A DNA stretch of 64,000 nucleotides from Paralvinella palmiformis (GCA_025642065.1 JAODUP010000468.1:362501-426500); one strand, 5' to 3'; positions 25,965 to 40,039 are shown, numbered from the stretch's first letter. Translations and numbers: made by a program. The notes: generated by a model from the letters alone, not told the origin.

Positions 25965-26137
25965 CCAACTCCTGTAAGCAATCCGTGTGTTTGTTTCCGA
26001 GAGCCAGCAGGCGCTCGTGTATCAAACGGGAACTCTTGGCACTTGGAGGCAGTAACATACATACCTGAGTAACGTATCAATGTGTTGCGAATGTACGGTA
26101 TGTAACGATAGGTGGAACGATATCGGCGTATGTTTGT

Positions 26138-26176
<39 letters not shown>

Positions 26177-26471
26177 CTTCCAGTGCTTCGTCTCAGGAAG
26201 TATTAATCTCTCCGCGTTAAACGCCCGGAGTACAGCAAAGGGGAGATATTAAAATCGAGATCAAAGGTTATTTCTGTTCACCTGGTATCGCAGCTAGCGG
26301 GCCTTTAATCGTCTGATTTTGTGACGTGAAGTGAACTTTGTCCGGCTGACTGGCAGCCGCATAACCGTGCAAAGTTTGGTTAACAAGAACAAAACAGCGC
26401 GATAACAAGTCTTGTCACCTGACTAATTGATACAAGTCAAAAGAAATTATCTAAGTGGATTTTACATTTAA

Positions 26472-26502
<31 letters not shown>

Positions 26503-27389
26503 CCATATGGTACCTTTTCCTGTTCAAGTGTAAGGTTTAAAACATTGATATTAAAATGTTGATATTCTTTAGATATTTCAATAACTTTTAAATAAATAAA
26601 TATAGTAAGTGATGTTCTGTATTTTGATTAATTGTATATATTCCATTTCTAGAATTAAATTTTAGTTTCAGTATACTCAGATAATGATCATATAACTTCG
26701 TTGTCTATATGGATGGATGTCATCCTTGGTGTGTATGAGTTATGTTAGTATTGTATAAACACACACACATGTGTGTATGTGTGTATTTGCCTCTGTAACA
26801 TTTTCAAATAGCCTGTTGCTAGCTAGTTTGGTGTTTGGTTGTATATTTACTTAAGATTTTGCAGTAAATAATTCTTAAAGGCATGTGATAATTTATTGTA
26901 TTTTGTGGTATAAGATTATACATGGCTGGGTATTTGTTGTATATTTACTGGTGTCATAAGTCCTGGCTTGTTATATTAAAGGCGAGACAAAGTTCGATTA
27001 AATACACCAAGACGCAGCCAAATTGTTCCATAATAATATACACGAGAAACCTTAATCTAATATTAACTAGCATGTGTACATAATTCTGGACCCGTAACCA
27101 TGTATGTACATATATGACGCACTGTCTGAGTACAAGCTAATACTTGGTTGATCTTAAAGCGTGTTTACAAAAGTAACTGTCCGAGGTTCCTGTATTCTTT
27201 TCAAGCGGCTTACGAGTTATTCCCGCTTTAATTTCCTCTTTCCCTGTTAATGGAAATATCCCCGCCTTCTCTAAACAAGTGAAAAGGAAATTAGTTTGTT
27301 CTGATAACAGTATTACTGTCATGGCTTGCAATTATTTTAGTGATTTTGTTTAATATGAACGCATATCCCTGTAAAAGTTGTGTGTGTGT

Positions 27390-27425
<36 letters not shown>

Positions 27426-29459
27426 GTGCGTCTGTTTCTGTGCGCCTATGTGTGTGTATTGGTTGTGTGGGAGAAGTAACGGAAGTAGGGAATTACGAAA
27501 CGAATATAATAACTGGAAGATTCATCAGGAGAACGAGTTTAGAATGGCGACTTATTGTGCTGACATGTGCTATGTTTCATCAGGATCATCAACATGTAAT
27601 GTTCTACTATCTATTTAACGCGTTTGTTGATATATGCGCATGTCCTACAACTAAGATCCGAGAACGTATTATCCGGTTACATCACTAAATATAAATGCAG
27701 GCCTCGTAATGAAATAATCCCAATTACGATTAAAACAATCCGGGAATCAAGAGATCTGTTCCAGCCAAGGTCAATGTGCTTAAACGAATTTATAAATTAT
27801 TACCAAGACTCGTTTCAATATAAAAGGATAATCTAATTTCATTCAGCTGTCAGTGTTTCGCTACTTCGGCAAAATGCATGCTGTAAACAATCAATTAGAA
27901 TTGTGAATAATTTATGTAAATAAACAGTAATTAGAATACACTAGAATGATACCATTAAGATAATTAAGGACTAGCGATGTATATTAAAAAAAATTTTTTT
28001 TTTATATTTAGCAAACCGAATCATGAACTATTTTTTGGAAGACTTCAAATAGTTAGAGCGAAACAGGAGGTGAACGATAATACTTTAGCCGCTGAAACTT
28101 GTGATTACACAACACAGGGATTCGTTCTCAAAGTCTGGATGCCGACAACACAGCACACTACCAACTGAACCCCTACCTTCTTTGTTAAATCTGATCTTTG
28201 TTGTAGACGTCAACGAATTTAGTCTACGTCAGAAATCTGAAAAGGTACTTTTAAAATATGCAAAGAAGAATGTTTTTAAACAGCTCAATAGAAAGTTGAG
28301 TTAATGAAAGACCAGTTGGCTTTAATCTTCCAAACATTAATATTACACGGCATATGCCGGAAACTGTTAGAAGGATACAGCTGCTGGTTAATAACCAATT
28401 CCTAACCAACAGCTTAAGCGCTCGATGCTAAAGAGAGGAAACGAATTTGTTCTGAAGCTACTTTAGACGAGCAGCATAACTCTATAATTCGGCTTCTCAT
28501 TTCTCCGTCTGGCTTCTTAACCGGTTACGTAAACATTCCCATGTTCTACATCGGGCTATGTTTCGGTCTTGGTAAGCGGATGTGGTGATTGGTTTACTTT
28601 GTATCAGTGCTGCTTAACCGAAGGATGATACATACTACAGATATTGGTAACTCTTATGTACTACGATAAACGTACACGATTTAGATGTTTACGGCGCAGC
28701 ACGTAAATGATAATTGATCCCCGACGGCTTGATGACAAAATAAACACAAACAAAACATCAGTCAAATGACGCGGAACTTCGCATAATCGTTTTGGTTTCC
28801 TCATAAATGTAACCCGGAAAGTAGCAATATTCCCGAATGCTAGATATCAGTCCATTCTCCCAACATCCAGGATATCACGGTATATAAGTATTGTTGTCCA
28901 TTATCGTTTGTCATCAGTAGTCGAAACCCGATAATGTGGAAGGACAGTTGATAAGAGCATGCCTTGAGCTAATGAGAACACTGTTCCCATGTTCCTGCTG
29001 ATGGCCAACGTGTTAACTGGGTCTTGATAAGCCACAGGCATCAACGGCTTGTCCAATTTCCGGTGATGGATTGGTCCTGTCGTTCGTGAGAGTGGATCCC
29101 AGCTTTCTGTCGGATGAGCTCGTTGATGAAGTATGGACGACGAACACAAAAGACTATTTACCGAATTGGTAGGTGGCATACGTGAGTACGTTCTTCGCTT
29201 GATCAGTCGGTCGGTCGACCATTCGGACTGTCGATCAGTCAAACAATCAATCAATCAATCAACCAATCAATCGGCCACTCTCCTAATAATTCAATCGTTC
29301 CCTAAACTCGGAGTGTTGTATCTATATTGTTTGATGTATGACGATGCAACTTAATAATTTATAATAAAATAAACTTAAATAAGGTAAATGTGTCAGATAA
29401 TTGCTTGAAAAACATCCGCAAACGTGATATACAAACACATGAACATATCACACATGCGC

Positions 29460-29506
29460 CCACACACAGGCACACACACAGGCGCCCCACCCACACACAC
29501 AAACAC

Positions 29507-29552
<46 letters not shown>

Positions 29553-29555
29553 ACA

Positions 29556-29653
<98 letters not shown>

Positions 29654-29656
29654 AGT
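29460..29656 (+). repeat. Compound (CA)n(GA)n(CA)n(TA)n array
   Basis: Interrupted CA, then GA (about 29511-29548), CA (about 29549-29587) and TA (about 29589-29653) in direct succession. Confidence 0.95.
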
Positions 29657-30265
29657 CAAAACCATCTCTTAATGCCACATGTTGGAACTTGCTGAAAGTG
29701 GCGTTTACTGACAGGTGGAACTGCCAGACCGGGGGAACCCCAGGCACTTAATTAAAGGTGGAATTTCCAGTGACTGAACAACATAGAGTACATAGTATTT
29801 ATTTTGCGCTTGACGAGTTTCTGTATTTGGTTTCTGCTTACAGCAAATGACTCCCTAACTGTGCAATAACTATTTTCTTTTATCAAGCATCTCTAGAGCC
29901 TTCACCGTTTGTTCTAAAGTTAAGATTTTGCGAGACCTACGAAACATCTTGGAATCCGTACAGACGATCGTGGCTTCTTAGAATAACAATGTTTAATATG
30001 TCAGGAATAGAGCGCATGTCGGAATATCAAAAGTAAAATTAAGAAATTTGCTAACAATTTATATCCAAACTATTTTTAGAAATTCCAGTTGCAATTGTAA
30101 AATAACACCCTTATCAGTTTTAAGTCTAACAAGAGCTGCTCAAGCAGCAATTACATTTTTTCAAGGTATGTTGAAATCATATGACAATTACATAACACTG
30201 CAAATAGCATGACCCACTAGCCAAGACACCCTCAGCACCAAACCTTAATACATCCCAATCAAATC

Positions 30266-30269
<4 letters not shown>

Positions 30270-30331
<62 letters not shown>
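30270..30331 (+). repeat. (AT)n microsatellite
   Basis: Uninterrupted AT dinucleotides, about 60 bp. Confidence 0.95.
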
Positions 30332-30333
<2 letters not shown>

Positions 30334-31166
30334 AAAACCTAAATTGCAATATCGTGTATAAAGGGATATTTTAATTGCAAAAATAATAGATTACTATTCA
30401 GATTCAGAATACACCCGTTCTATATCATATGTTCATATGTATATTGGACACATGTTTCATATTTATATTGTAGAAATAGAATATACATAAATATATCATG
30501 CGGATAGAGGAAAACTTATATGTGGCTATATATGCTTACACAGATATAAATATAACAACCTACGCGCAATTTATGGCAAATATAATCTCAACATAGTCAC
30601 AACCTACCTTACCCAATGCTAGCCTAATAACATCATGCCACTTCTGCAGCCATCTTCAGTTAGAGATATGTTACTAGACAGCTAACTATCCCGAGCCAAA
30701 TGTTGCTCGTTTTCGTGTACTTGGGCAATATAATCGAAGTATCTCACTATTAGCGATCTTTTCATCTTCGTAATGCCTTGACAGTCGGCCGTATCTTAGT
30801 CCCAAAACCCTCGTCCAATGTTTGCGTGATACACGTACATAGACGCTGAATAACTGAACCCACGGTATCACCTCGCGACTTATATCATCAGGGGTGATGG
30901 TTGATTGAGAATATTCTGATGGTAAGCGAATCTTCTTCTTGTTATCTTCTCCTTCTGGCTGTCACGAGATGGACCTAGGTAGTCGTTGTAATGTGATTTA
31001 GGTCACCAATAAAAAACTTGGACAAGTTCGTGGTGTTTTTATGACAATAGAGCGTTTTTACGAGATTCGAGTATACTGTTTTCTTGTAAAAACGCCATTA
31101 ATCACAACGGCGTCTTGTACGTAATAATTAGACGATCTGTACTTAACTTAAATACGAATTTACATA

Positions 31167-31322
31167 TGATGATGATGATGATGATGATAATAAGACGACG
31201 AAGACAAGAATGGTAATACTATCTTGTCAATGATAGATAACAAACAGTCTGAGAAGAGACATACGGGAACACGATGACACGAAGGGACGGTTATCTGTGA
31301 TTCCACTAAACGAAATATTTCG
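31167..31322 (+). repeat. Dispersed repeat, copy 1
   Basis: After a (GAT)n run, GACGACGAAGACAA through GTTATCTGTGATTCCA matches 32111-32211 closely. This copy has an extra 8 bp (around GGGAACAC). Confidence 0.85.
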
Positions 31323-32028
31323 CCATCAAGACTCGAGCCAGTAACTCAGAAACGTGCTTACGTTATCGGTTCAGTGATAGATTGTGACACTTAGATGAAG
31401 TTGAGAAAGAAAAGAATTAAATCCTAGTAAGATTAAGATTATATATAATACTACACAGTATAAGCTATTCTATACCATAATAGATTATCTTGCTTTGAGA
31501 ATCTGGATGAGAACACGCACACAGTGACAGGAGCAATATCTTCAAAATATGAGAAGAATAATCAATGCTAAAACTATAATTCTTTTCACCTCTCACGATT
31601 ATGATAATGGAGCGTTAACGTTGATATAGATAAATATCGAAATGGATGGGATGATAACCTTTGTTATCGCATTCCTATTATGCGTTATCTCTCATATTAC
31701 TAACGTAAAGTAACAAAGGAAAGTTGTCACCTTTGTCGATTATTCTGTGTGCATATTCCACAACGAAAATGTATCTACGTACTTCATAACAGCATATGGA
31801 TATATGGCATACAATGGTATTCTGTGATAGAATATCATTTAATGTTATATGATATGATATAATATAAATGATAAGATATGATGTGACATGAACTGTTATG
31901 ATGTAAGGTGATGTTGTGTGTTGTGTTATAGGACATGATGTGATGAGCCGTGATATGACATGATGCGATGCAAACTATTTAATGAAAAAAATACATAAGA
32001 CAAACACTTCTAAAATTCTGGTGCTGGA

Positions 32029-32029
<1 letters not shown>
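31323..32029. other. Non-coding spacer between two repeat copies
   Basis: AT-rich, with GATATGATAT-type degenerate runs near 31840-31960. No gene recognised. Confidence 0.6.
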
Positions 32030-32074
<45 letters not shown>

Positions 32075-32222
32075 GATAGTGGTGATGATGGTAATGATGA
32101 TGATAATAATGACGACGAAGACAACAATGGTAATGCTATCTTGTCAATGATAGACAACAAACAGTCTGAGAAGAGACATACGATGACACGAAGGGACCGT
32201 TATCTGTGATTCCAATAAACAA
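32030..32222 (+). repeat. Dispersed repeat, copy 2, with (ATT)n
   Basis: An (ATT)n tract (32031-32073) and GAT-rich DNA precede a roughly 100-bp segment almost identical to copy 1, offset 917 bp. The shared part runs from GACGACGAAGACAA to about GATTCCAATAAAC. Confidence 0.85.
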
Positions 32223-33246
32223 AATGTTGTAAACAAATAACCCTGTCTTCATCACTCAGACAGGCTCGATGTAACACCACCAAAGCGTCAATAAGCAAAT
32301 AATAAGGACCCCCCCCTAAGGAAATCGTGGCCACGTTTCACCTTCAACGGCTAATTTATTTTCCCGATTAGCACGTTTCTTATACCATGGCCTTTGAAGT
32401 TGATGATTAGTATGTATTTCCTGGAAACGTTTTTTAGGTAAAGCCACGCACCGCAAATCTATCAAACATTATTAGCCACAAAAATTAGGCGAATTTCGTT
32501 CATTCGAATGGCGTCCGTCGCGATAATTTCTAAATCTCTCGATACAACCGTCTATCGTCGACGAATTCAGCGGAAGGTGGTGGTACCTTGAAAGAACCCA
32601 GTCTCTCGGGGTGGAGGGGGGGGGGTGAACAGTCCTCTCGGTGTGGAGGATTTGTCGTTACCGAGTCTAAATTGGATTTTCACGATATTGCTGACGTTGG
32701 AGACCAACTGAGAGACGAATACCTCCCCGGTTGCCAGGAGTGGCGTCTACTCGGTTTGGAGGTGACATCCGGCTAACTATCACGGGAGGTTGGTAGCAGG
32801 TCATATAGAGGTGATGTTCCTTATCGGGACAGCAGCATTTGATGGTGAAATATTAGTCTGCGCGTTCACGGACAATACACTGATAAAAGGTGGACTTCTT
32901 CATATAATAATAATTTTGGTTGAGATATTGCTTTTCGTCTCTTCTCCCACCGACAGTCTTGTGGTTATCTTGTACAATCGTAATGATTATGATAATAATG
33001 AATATTATCATTAATAACATCATGATAAGTATCAGTATGGTCGTCTTTGTTGTGTTTATAGTCACCTTTGTCTTCATCGTATTTTATTGTTGTCGTCGTC
33101 ATGTCATAATTATCGTTATCATAATCATCATTATCATGAGCGTCATCATCACCATCATCATCGTCATCATCATAATCATCAAACATGTTATAATTATCAT
33201 CATTAACGTCCTTGTAGTCCTTATCATTATTATGATCATTATGACG

Positions 33247-33284
<38 letters not shown>

Positions 33285-33680
33285 TAACGTATTACGAAAA
33301 TTGCGAATTGATATGTATACTTACATTAGCATCACCATTCACCATTATGAAGAACCCAGTGGCCTTTTACGCCTGTATCCACGCGTTACGTCAAATATGT
33401 CGGACACGCCGCACCAGGTAAAGGAAGGTAGTAAATTATCAGTAATGCCATTCACCTGTAACCGATAGCCACTCGATGATTTACCGTCTCCGATAGCATC
33501 AGTTACGGCGAGAAATACTCAAACCCAGACATCGCCATTCGTTCTCGGGAAAGTTTATCGAATTAACAAGTTCCTTATGGTACCAGGTCGTTTATGACAT
33601 CCAGACCTATCTGGTGATGCCCGGATAGGGCATCCTTAACGAGCTGTAACACACCAGGTGTAAGGTCCTGTTCTTCTTCT
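32223..33680. other. Non-coding stretch, partly GC-rich
   Basis: About 32500-32780 is GC-richer and open in one frame, but with no recognised domain. About 32985-33285 is a degenerate ATC/ATA/AAT low-complexity zone ending in (AAT)n at 33246-33283; its isoleucine-rich translations are artefacts. Confidence 0.5.
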
Positions 33681-33747
33681 TTGGCATCCACTGTCCCAGT
33701 AGAGAAGAAAAAACGTCTAACTCTTACACGATTCGTTTGTTTTACAG

Positions 33748-33881
33748 AAATTCGCCAGCGGAGTGGGCAACCATCTGCCATGGCCACTACCAGCAGCCTG
33801 GGCTACCGTGAGCTAAGTTTGATGGATTGTCGAGCGAAGGAAAAAGAATGTCTAACGGGAAAAATGTGTTTACGCTGGAGT
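33748..33881 (+). CDS. Possible first coding exon, unrecognised
   Basis: TTTGTTTTACAG at 33736-33747 is a good splice acceptor, followed at 33779 by an ATG in near-ideal context (GCCATGG). The frame then reads MATTSSLGYRELSLMDC and onward to a possible GTGAGAG donor near 33881. GC content is above the surroundings. I know no family for the peptide and found no partner exon. An antisense candidate overlaps: on the minus strand, TTCTTCTCTACTGGGACAG precedes an acidic frame ending at 33575. At most one of the two is likely real. Confidence 0.25.
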
Positions 33882-33885
33882 GAGA

Positions 33886-36478
33886 GTATTACGGTCTGTT
33901 ACAGAAACGGAGCCCTCTATTTACAATTTGATTGCGTAATTCAAGCCTTTCGTTATTACTACGATCAAGTAGATTTCCCATTAACAACAACAATTCCCAT
34001 ACAACCGTTGTTAGTCTTCACTCTTCGGTATGTGTACGAATCTCCTGTTTACATTCTTTTCTGGATTTTAGCTTGTTCTTGCTAATCAAAACAAGCCTTT
34101 ATATCCCCAAATGTTGTTCTGGGGCAGTTCTTAGATTGACAAACCGCAACTTATCGCGAACTATTTTCACGTGAAATATGACCGAAACCTGTTAAAAATG
34201 AAAAACTATGTAATCAGGCTCAAAAAACTTATCAGGCCAGTACTTATCGCCATTGAATGAGCCGAATATTAAAGATACCCAAGAATATGTTCTCTTGTTA
34301 TAACCAAAACAGCTGAAGCAGAAGTGTGGTCTGGACGGGGGAATTTGCCAGGCATATTTTCATATCCACCTCATTAGTCATAAAGAAAAATAAATCAAAG
34401 TTCTTAGAGCATTTAGGCATGATCCGCCGACTTTATTACTTGGGTTCGATGAAAATATTAATTTGATTTTTTTTACAGTACATTTCCTTCTAATCGTTAT
34501 TATGAAAACATTATAATATCAATGGATGGAACGGTTCGTGTGGAACAAATAGCAGATGAATATAATCGGTTTTAGTTAATGCTATTACCCAAATGAGGGT
34601 GTTCAGCTATATTTCGACAATAAGCATTTAGAAATGCGCAATGGCAATCGTTAATCATTCCCAAAACAACGTGTTTGCTGTATGATAGTAGAGATTATAT
34701 TGGCTGTACTCTCCGCGTGTAGTTTTATCAAATTAACGTTCTCTTATCTACGGTCAGATGAGACAGGCCAGTAGCTTCTGCTCATTATTAGGTACGGGGC
34801 TGTCAGTTGGCGATCGTAATCGTCATGTACAGGCTAATCCCTGAAGAGAGAGAGGGAAAGGTCATGGAGGTTAGATAGACGGTACGCTATCGTAATAGAA
34901 AACCGTATCAGCGGATGCCATGAGGTCTGGTGCCAAGCCGTGGAGGCAAACAAAATTCTTTTTGGTAGACAGAGTGTGTAGGTGGACGTTTCTTCGTAAT
35001 TTCATTGGCCTTTTTGCCAGAATTGATCAATGTCGATCGTGACAATTGTCAGAATCGTTTCGTTCGCCGTACCAATTGAACTGGCTCTTCCCGGGATTGG
35101 TGAACGTTTTCATAATTGTGATACTTAAAGCTCTTTTTTTAGACATGATCTGGGTCTAATTTATGGTTGTGGGAACGTGGCCTACTTTGCAGTTTACTGA
35201 TATGTACCGAATCAACTTCATCGATCGGTCGATTTAGGGCAGAATATGGGACAAATGATTCACTCCCAAATTGATCCTTATCAGATATTTGATGTCATCA
35301 TCCACGTTCTGGATGATAAATAAACTTTATTTGTGACATTATCTGCTAGGTGACAACACGCTGCTTAGGAATGTGCGAGTGATTGCGTGAGTCAATGGCT
35401 GGGTTGAGTTTTGGTTTGAATAGCTGAGTCAGCGAGTCAACGAATAAGTTCATAGAAAATGGTAATTTTAGTCTCTTCTGTGTACCGGAATACAGATTGG
35501 GTCAATTCTAACTATAAAACACATAAATCCTACAAGAATTAAACAGATGCATGTAATACACCTGTCCTTGTTAAAGCACACAACTAAATCAAGACAAGGA
35601 ATAGGTCGCGCTTAACATTTTATTCAATAACAAAGTCAGCACCATCCATTATCACCTTTTCATTTGGCGATAAGGCATACCATTGAATGACCGAGTCCAA
35701 TGTTAGCCAATACAAATTAACCGAAGTAAGTCACTTACTGCACAGTTAGGTTGTCAATGTCTGATTAAATACCTTAGACTATTTGTAAATTGTTATTGTC
35801 TCTAAGCAGATACAATTACCGATATTGTTTACGCTAACGTTCTGAGTCAAATTAAAACAAAACCCCGACATTAGCTGTTTACTGTATAATATCCTTTAAT
35901 CGCCGATATTCGTTTAGAGCTTTTCACTGATAATGATACTTTTAAGTTGATACTAAGCGAATCACCGATGCAAGGAAATCATACGCTGAGAGGCTGATAT
36001 TGGCGTTTCGTGTTAAATTGATGATATTAAGAAATGGTCCTAATGTTAGAACCAGCGAGCATCGTTATTTGGTGCAATAGACGAGTCACTGTTTAGTGAT
36101 GCGAATCAACGGTTGATTACGCTAAAATGTTGATGCTGTTGATCGGCGATGAACACACTGACGTTATGCACTCTGTACATGATTGACAGGCAGAATATAA
36201 TTCTACATTTAATCTGCATTGTATTAGCTGAGTGCATTACGCCATTCATAATTTAAACTACCATGCGTACCAAATTTACCGTGATACGAGGTTTAACTCA
36301 GACAGAACACTACACCATGGTGTAATTGTTTTAATTAGGTTTACGGGAATGCGTCAAAACAAAAACTTGACCATTATGTATTCTGTCTGATTTCGGAGGA
36401 GTTAATGTATGTTTTCAATACGGTTTGCGCCGATACAACTTATCACTTTAGCGTTTAATAATTATTTTAAAACCCATA

Positions 36479-36517
<39 letters not shown>

Positions 36518-37060
36518 TTTTCTTTGTTTTGCCTTATATGTATAATATCTAAGTTTTCTATGCGTTGATGATTAAAAATTATAATCACAGATAACATTTT
36601 TAGTTTATTAATTAATATAGTTGAATACAAAATATATTCGGAAGGGAATTTGTTAAAACCGAATTGAGGTGGTATTTAATAAATTCTGTTACGCATATAC
36701 ATTTTTCAAAATGTTGATGAAACACCAATTACCAAGAAGAAAACAAGTTAAAACATATATAGGCTGAGTTAATTAATATCTGCCGGACAAGAACACGAAC
36801 AAACTGATAACTTATTCAAAATTAAGTTTTCTGACTGTCTTCAGCCAAATTTCTATGTGATATACGTATGTGCGACGTACCTATGTGACCAATGTAGCTG
36901 TATTATGTAACAGCCTCATGATGCTGCTTATTTTAAAGATTCCTTGTCTTCTAACCATGAACAAAACTAATAACCCGCAATAAAAATGTATCTATGCCGT
37001 GATGCACCCAATATTATGTATGGTAAAGTCAGCTTTAGCCATTACATAATGATACAAATT
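33886..37060. other. Non-coding stretch
   Basis: AT-rich, unusually poor in simple repeats for this window; the only tract is (TA)n at 36482-36514. No exon recognised. Confidence 0.6.
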
Positions 37061-37071
37061 CCAGGAAGGAA

Positions 37072-37273
37072 GATGATGATCGATTGCTGTTTTACGGCCA
37101 CCTTTGTGCACATGGCAGGCTAAATGGGTCGAACAAACTCCAAAACTAACGAAGCTAAGTCAAAGATAAAAAACCTTTCAGATATGCCGACGCCAAGATT
37201 CGGACTCAGTCGAACTCAGGGGATGGCGATATGTGGTCCAACGCGCTACCAGCTAGATCACGGAGGCGTCATA
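37072..37273 (-). mobile_element. SINE family A copy 4, full length
   Basis: Complete minus-strand copy: head GACGCCTCCGTGATCTAGCT, box B-like TTCGGACTC variants with a small local duplication, body, GGCCGTAAAACAGCAATCG and ATC tail. The 11-bp repeat CCAGGAAGGAA at 37061-37071 and 37274-37284 is the likely target-site duplication. Confidence 0.9.
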
Positions 37274-37284
37274 CCAGGAAGGAA

Positions 37285-38335
37285 ACAACCCGACTGTGTA
37301 GAGGTTGTTCTACCAAGTGCATATTGTATCCGTATATTATAATGTCTGTTTGTAATTTCATCACATGATGTACTATATGTCTGTGGCATGTTTCGACCAC
37401 ATTTAGATGGGAATGTTTATTCAAGCCGTTTTTGTTATACAGTATCAGCGTAGCTTTACATTTATTGTTCTTCACCCGAGGTAATGTTACCTTTGTAGTT
37501 GTTCTTATTGTTTTTGTTGTTCAGTTCGGTTGCATAGCATCGGCGATGATCAAACCTAAGACACGTGGTTGGTGTATGGGAGGGGGAGGACGGATTTCTA
37601 AGGAAATAAATACCACAATCGCAGGTATGAGCCGGATTTCCACTCAGAACATTTGATACGCAGTACTCTAGCCATTGCGAGCGCATCTTAGCAATTATAA
37701 ACTGAAAACATATTTTATCGTGTGTACTAGCCTCTAGGTAATCGTGTTGTAGCTAATTAAGAAGACTATCTATTACAAAAAAAATGTCTTTAATAAGTAA
37801 TCTATCATCCTCGATTCGGTAAATTGCAGAATCATTTGCCGTATGCCATCTTCTTATAAAGTTACTGATATGTATGTATTCCGGAACGTACTTCCATCAG
37901 AATACTAGATGGATTTATCTCAGAAGTGCCGTCATAATAGGATATATTTTTCAGACCGTGAGAAATCAAGCTATTTGTATTGCTAAAAAGGCCTTAAACA
38001 CTACCTTGATCAAGTCTGAGAAAAAATGACCTAATTCGTAACATTACGAAAGATAACATGTGGAGTAACTTAAATGAGAGTAAATTGTAAATATAAATTT
38101 TACTATTTTATATAAACATGTCATAAGGGCAATTAGCATGAGCTAACTGCCCTTACTAATTGTTACTATCAGTTTGTGGACGTCCATCTGAGTTGAGGGA
38201 TTTCTCTTATCGAAGTTGCTAATACATTAATAGCTTAATTTTTAGATCCAGTGCATGTGGGATGTTTCATCTGACACTACTGTCCCGCGGCTATTCTTTT
38301 CATATGCGATTCATTCTTTCAGCCAGCCAGCCAGC
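37285..38335. other. Non-coding stretch
   Basis: Nothing recognisable on either strand. Confidence 0.6.
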
Positions 38336-38862
38336 CATTCAGTAGCTCACTCACTCACTCACTCACTCACTCACTCACTCACTCACTCACTCACTCACTC
38401 ACTCACTCACTCACTCACTCACTCACTCACTCACTCACTCACTCACTCACTCACTCACTCACCACTCACCACCACCACCACCACCACCACCACTCACTCA
38501 CTCACCACCACCACCACCACCACCACCACCACTCACCACCACCACCACTCACCACCACCACCACCACCACCCTCACCACCACCACCACCACCACCACCAC
38601 CACCACCACCACCACCACCACCACCCCACTCCACCACCACTCACCACCACCACCACCACCACCACCACCAACCACCACACCACCACCACCACCACTCACC
38701 ACCACTCACCACCACCACCACCACCACTCACCACCACCACCACCACCACCACCACCACCACCACCACCACCACCACCACCACCACCACCACCACCACCAC
38801 CCTCACTCACCACCACTCACCACCACCACCACCACCACCACCACCACCACCACTCACCACTC
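38336..38862 (+). repeat. (ACTC)n then (ACC)n satellite block
   Basis: About 30 ACTC tetramers (38346-38462) grade into some 400 bp of ACC trinucleotides with scattered ACTC interruptions. The plus strand has no G from 38347 to 38870. Translations give Thr/His/Pro or Gly/Val/Trp homopolymers and are not genes. Confidence 0.95.
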
Positions 38863-40039
38863 ATATACCAGCCAACACACAGGCCACACCATATATATCC
38901 GCAATAACGTTTGAAAAGGGGTTTTGATCGTATATAATCTTTTAAATGGAATTTGTTTATTAGAATCATGGTAAACCGGTATATCACTATTATGAACCTT
39001 TTATTCTAAGCCAGCGCCATCATTTCACACAAGAATAAGTTCTAAGAATACCCCAACAAATTAAAAATATGACTTTAAAAACCCTCGGAAGCTGTCATCA
39101 CTAAATAATCGTTTAAACCGGCGTATGACCCAGTATTGTGATTAGATATCAAAACCTATTTGATGAGAGTCTAAAGTTATATATTTGTGGGATAAAAAAT
39201 TTAATAAAACACAAGAGTGACTGAACTACTTTTATTTTGTACATGCGTAGAAGTAAAAGTAAGCCTCTTTAAAACAACTTGAGTAGAAGTAAAAGTAAAC
39301 TCGTAAAAATCTACTTGAGTGAAAACTAAAACTACTTTCTAAGAGTAATTGAAGCAAAAGTACAAGTAACAGTAGAAGGTAAAATTCATTGTAACCCAAA
39401 ACGTGAGAATCAAATACACATTCACAATAGTGAACAAAATTGACTTCATCCACAGACATGAGCTGCCACGTTAAGTTCATGCCGCGACTGCCACCGTCTG
39501 GTGTTCACTCATTGATGGCAATCAATCGCCGTTTGATAAACCTCAGGCTTGCAAACAGACAATAATTTCATTCAAAATTATCAAACTGTAAAATATTGAC
39601 AATCCCCGTTGTTACCAGTATTAAACCTTAATTACGATGAATCACAAACAAAAAAAACAGTTGCATTCAGCTGGAACATTGTATAACAAAATCAGCCTTC
39701 GAAAATGGGCTAACAAAATTATTCTTGAGTCTTGAAAATAAATTTGGGTTTCAACAGAAGCATGTATATCAAATATCGCAACATATTAAATATACTTGTT
39801 TATCTTAAATTCATGAAAGATCAAAATTTAAGTTGGTGACAACCTGTTATTATAATATGCGGCAACTGTATCATTTGTCTCTTACAAATCCTAGGTTATT
39901 ACTTCGTTATTTCCAATTACATGAAAATATTATTCAAGTAAATTAACGAAATAGTTTTACTTTGTTACATGACGCCCCTAATAACGTATCATTTGGGAAT
40001 TTATGATGATTTTATGTCGTTTAGGAGGACCATGTTCAG
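38863..40039. other. Non-coding stretch
   Basis: AT-rich. A degenerate AGTAAAAGTA-type motif repeats around 39247-39375 (ACTTGAGTAGAAGTAAAAGT and relatives). No exon recognised. Confidence 0.55.

Larger units (their letters stand above)
24413..31166. other. Long non-coding stretch
   Basis: No supported gene. Simple repeats: (TA)n and GT at about 24994-25098, ATC/ATA at about 25138-25185, (CA)n at about 25247-25270, (CT)n(GT)n at 26142-26176, (CT)n at 26471-26499 and interrupted (GT)n at about 27380-27460. CAAT tetramers occur near 29236-29265. A minus-strand open frame at 28901-29254 looks mildly protein-like but matches no family I know. Confidence 0.5.

Noticed and set aside
28901..29254. 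117-codon minus-strand frame
   Set aside because: Mildly protein-like in its second half, but no family resemblance; other frames across it are equally unremarkable.
32920..33468. Isoleucine-rich 182-residue frame resembling a membrane protein
   Set aside because: Hydrophobicity comes from ATC/ATA low-complexity DNA.
38255..38914. 219-residue Thr/His/Pro-rich frame
   Set aside because: Translation of the ACTC/ACC array.
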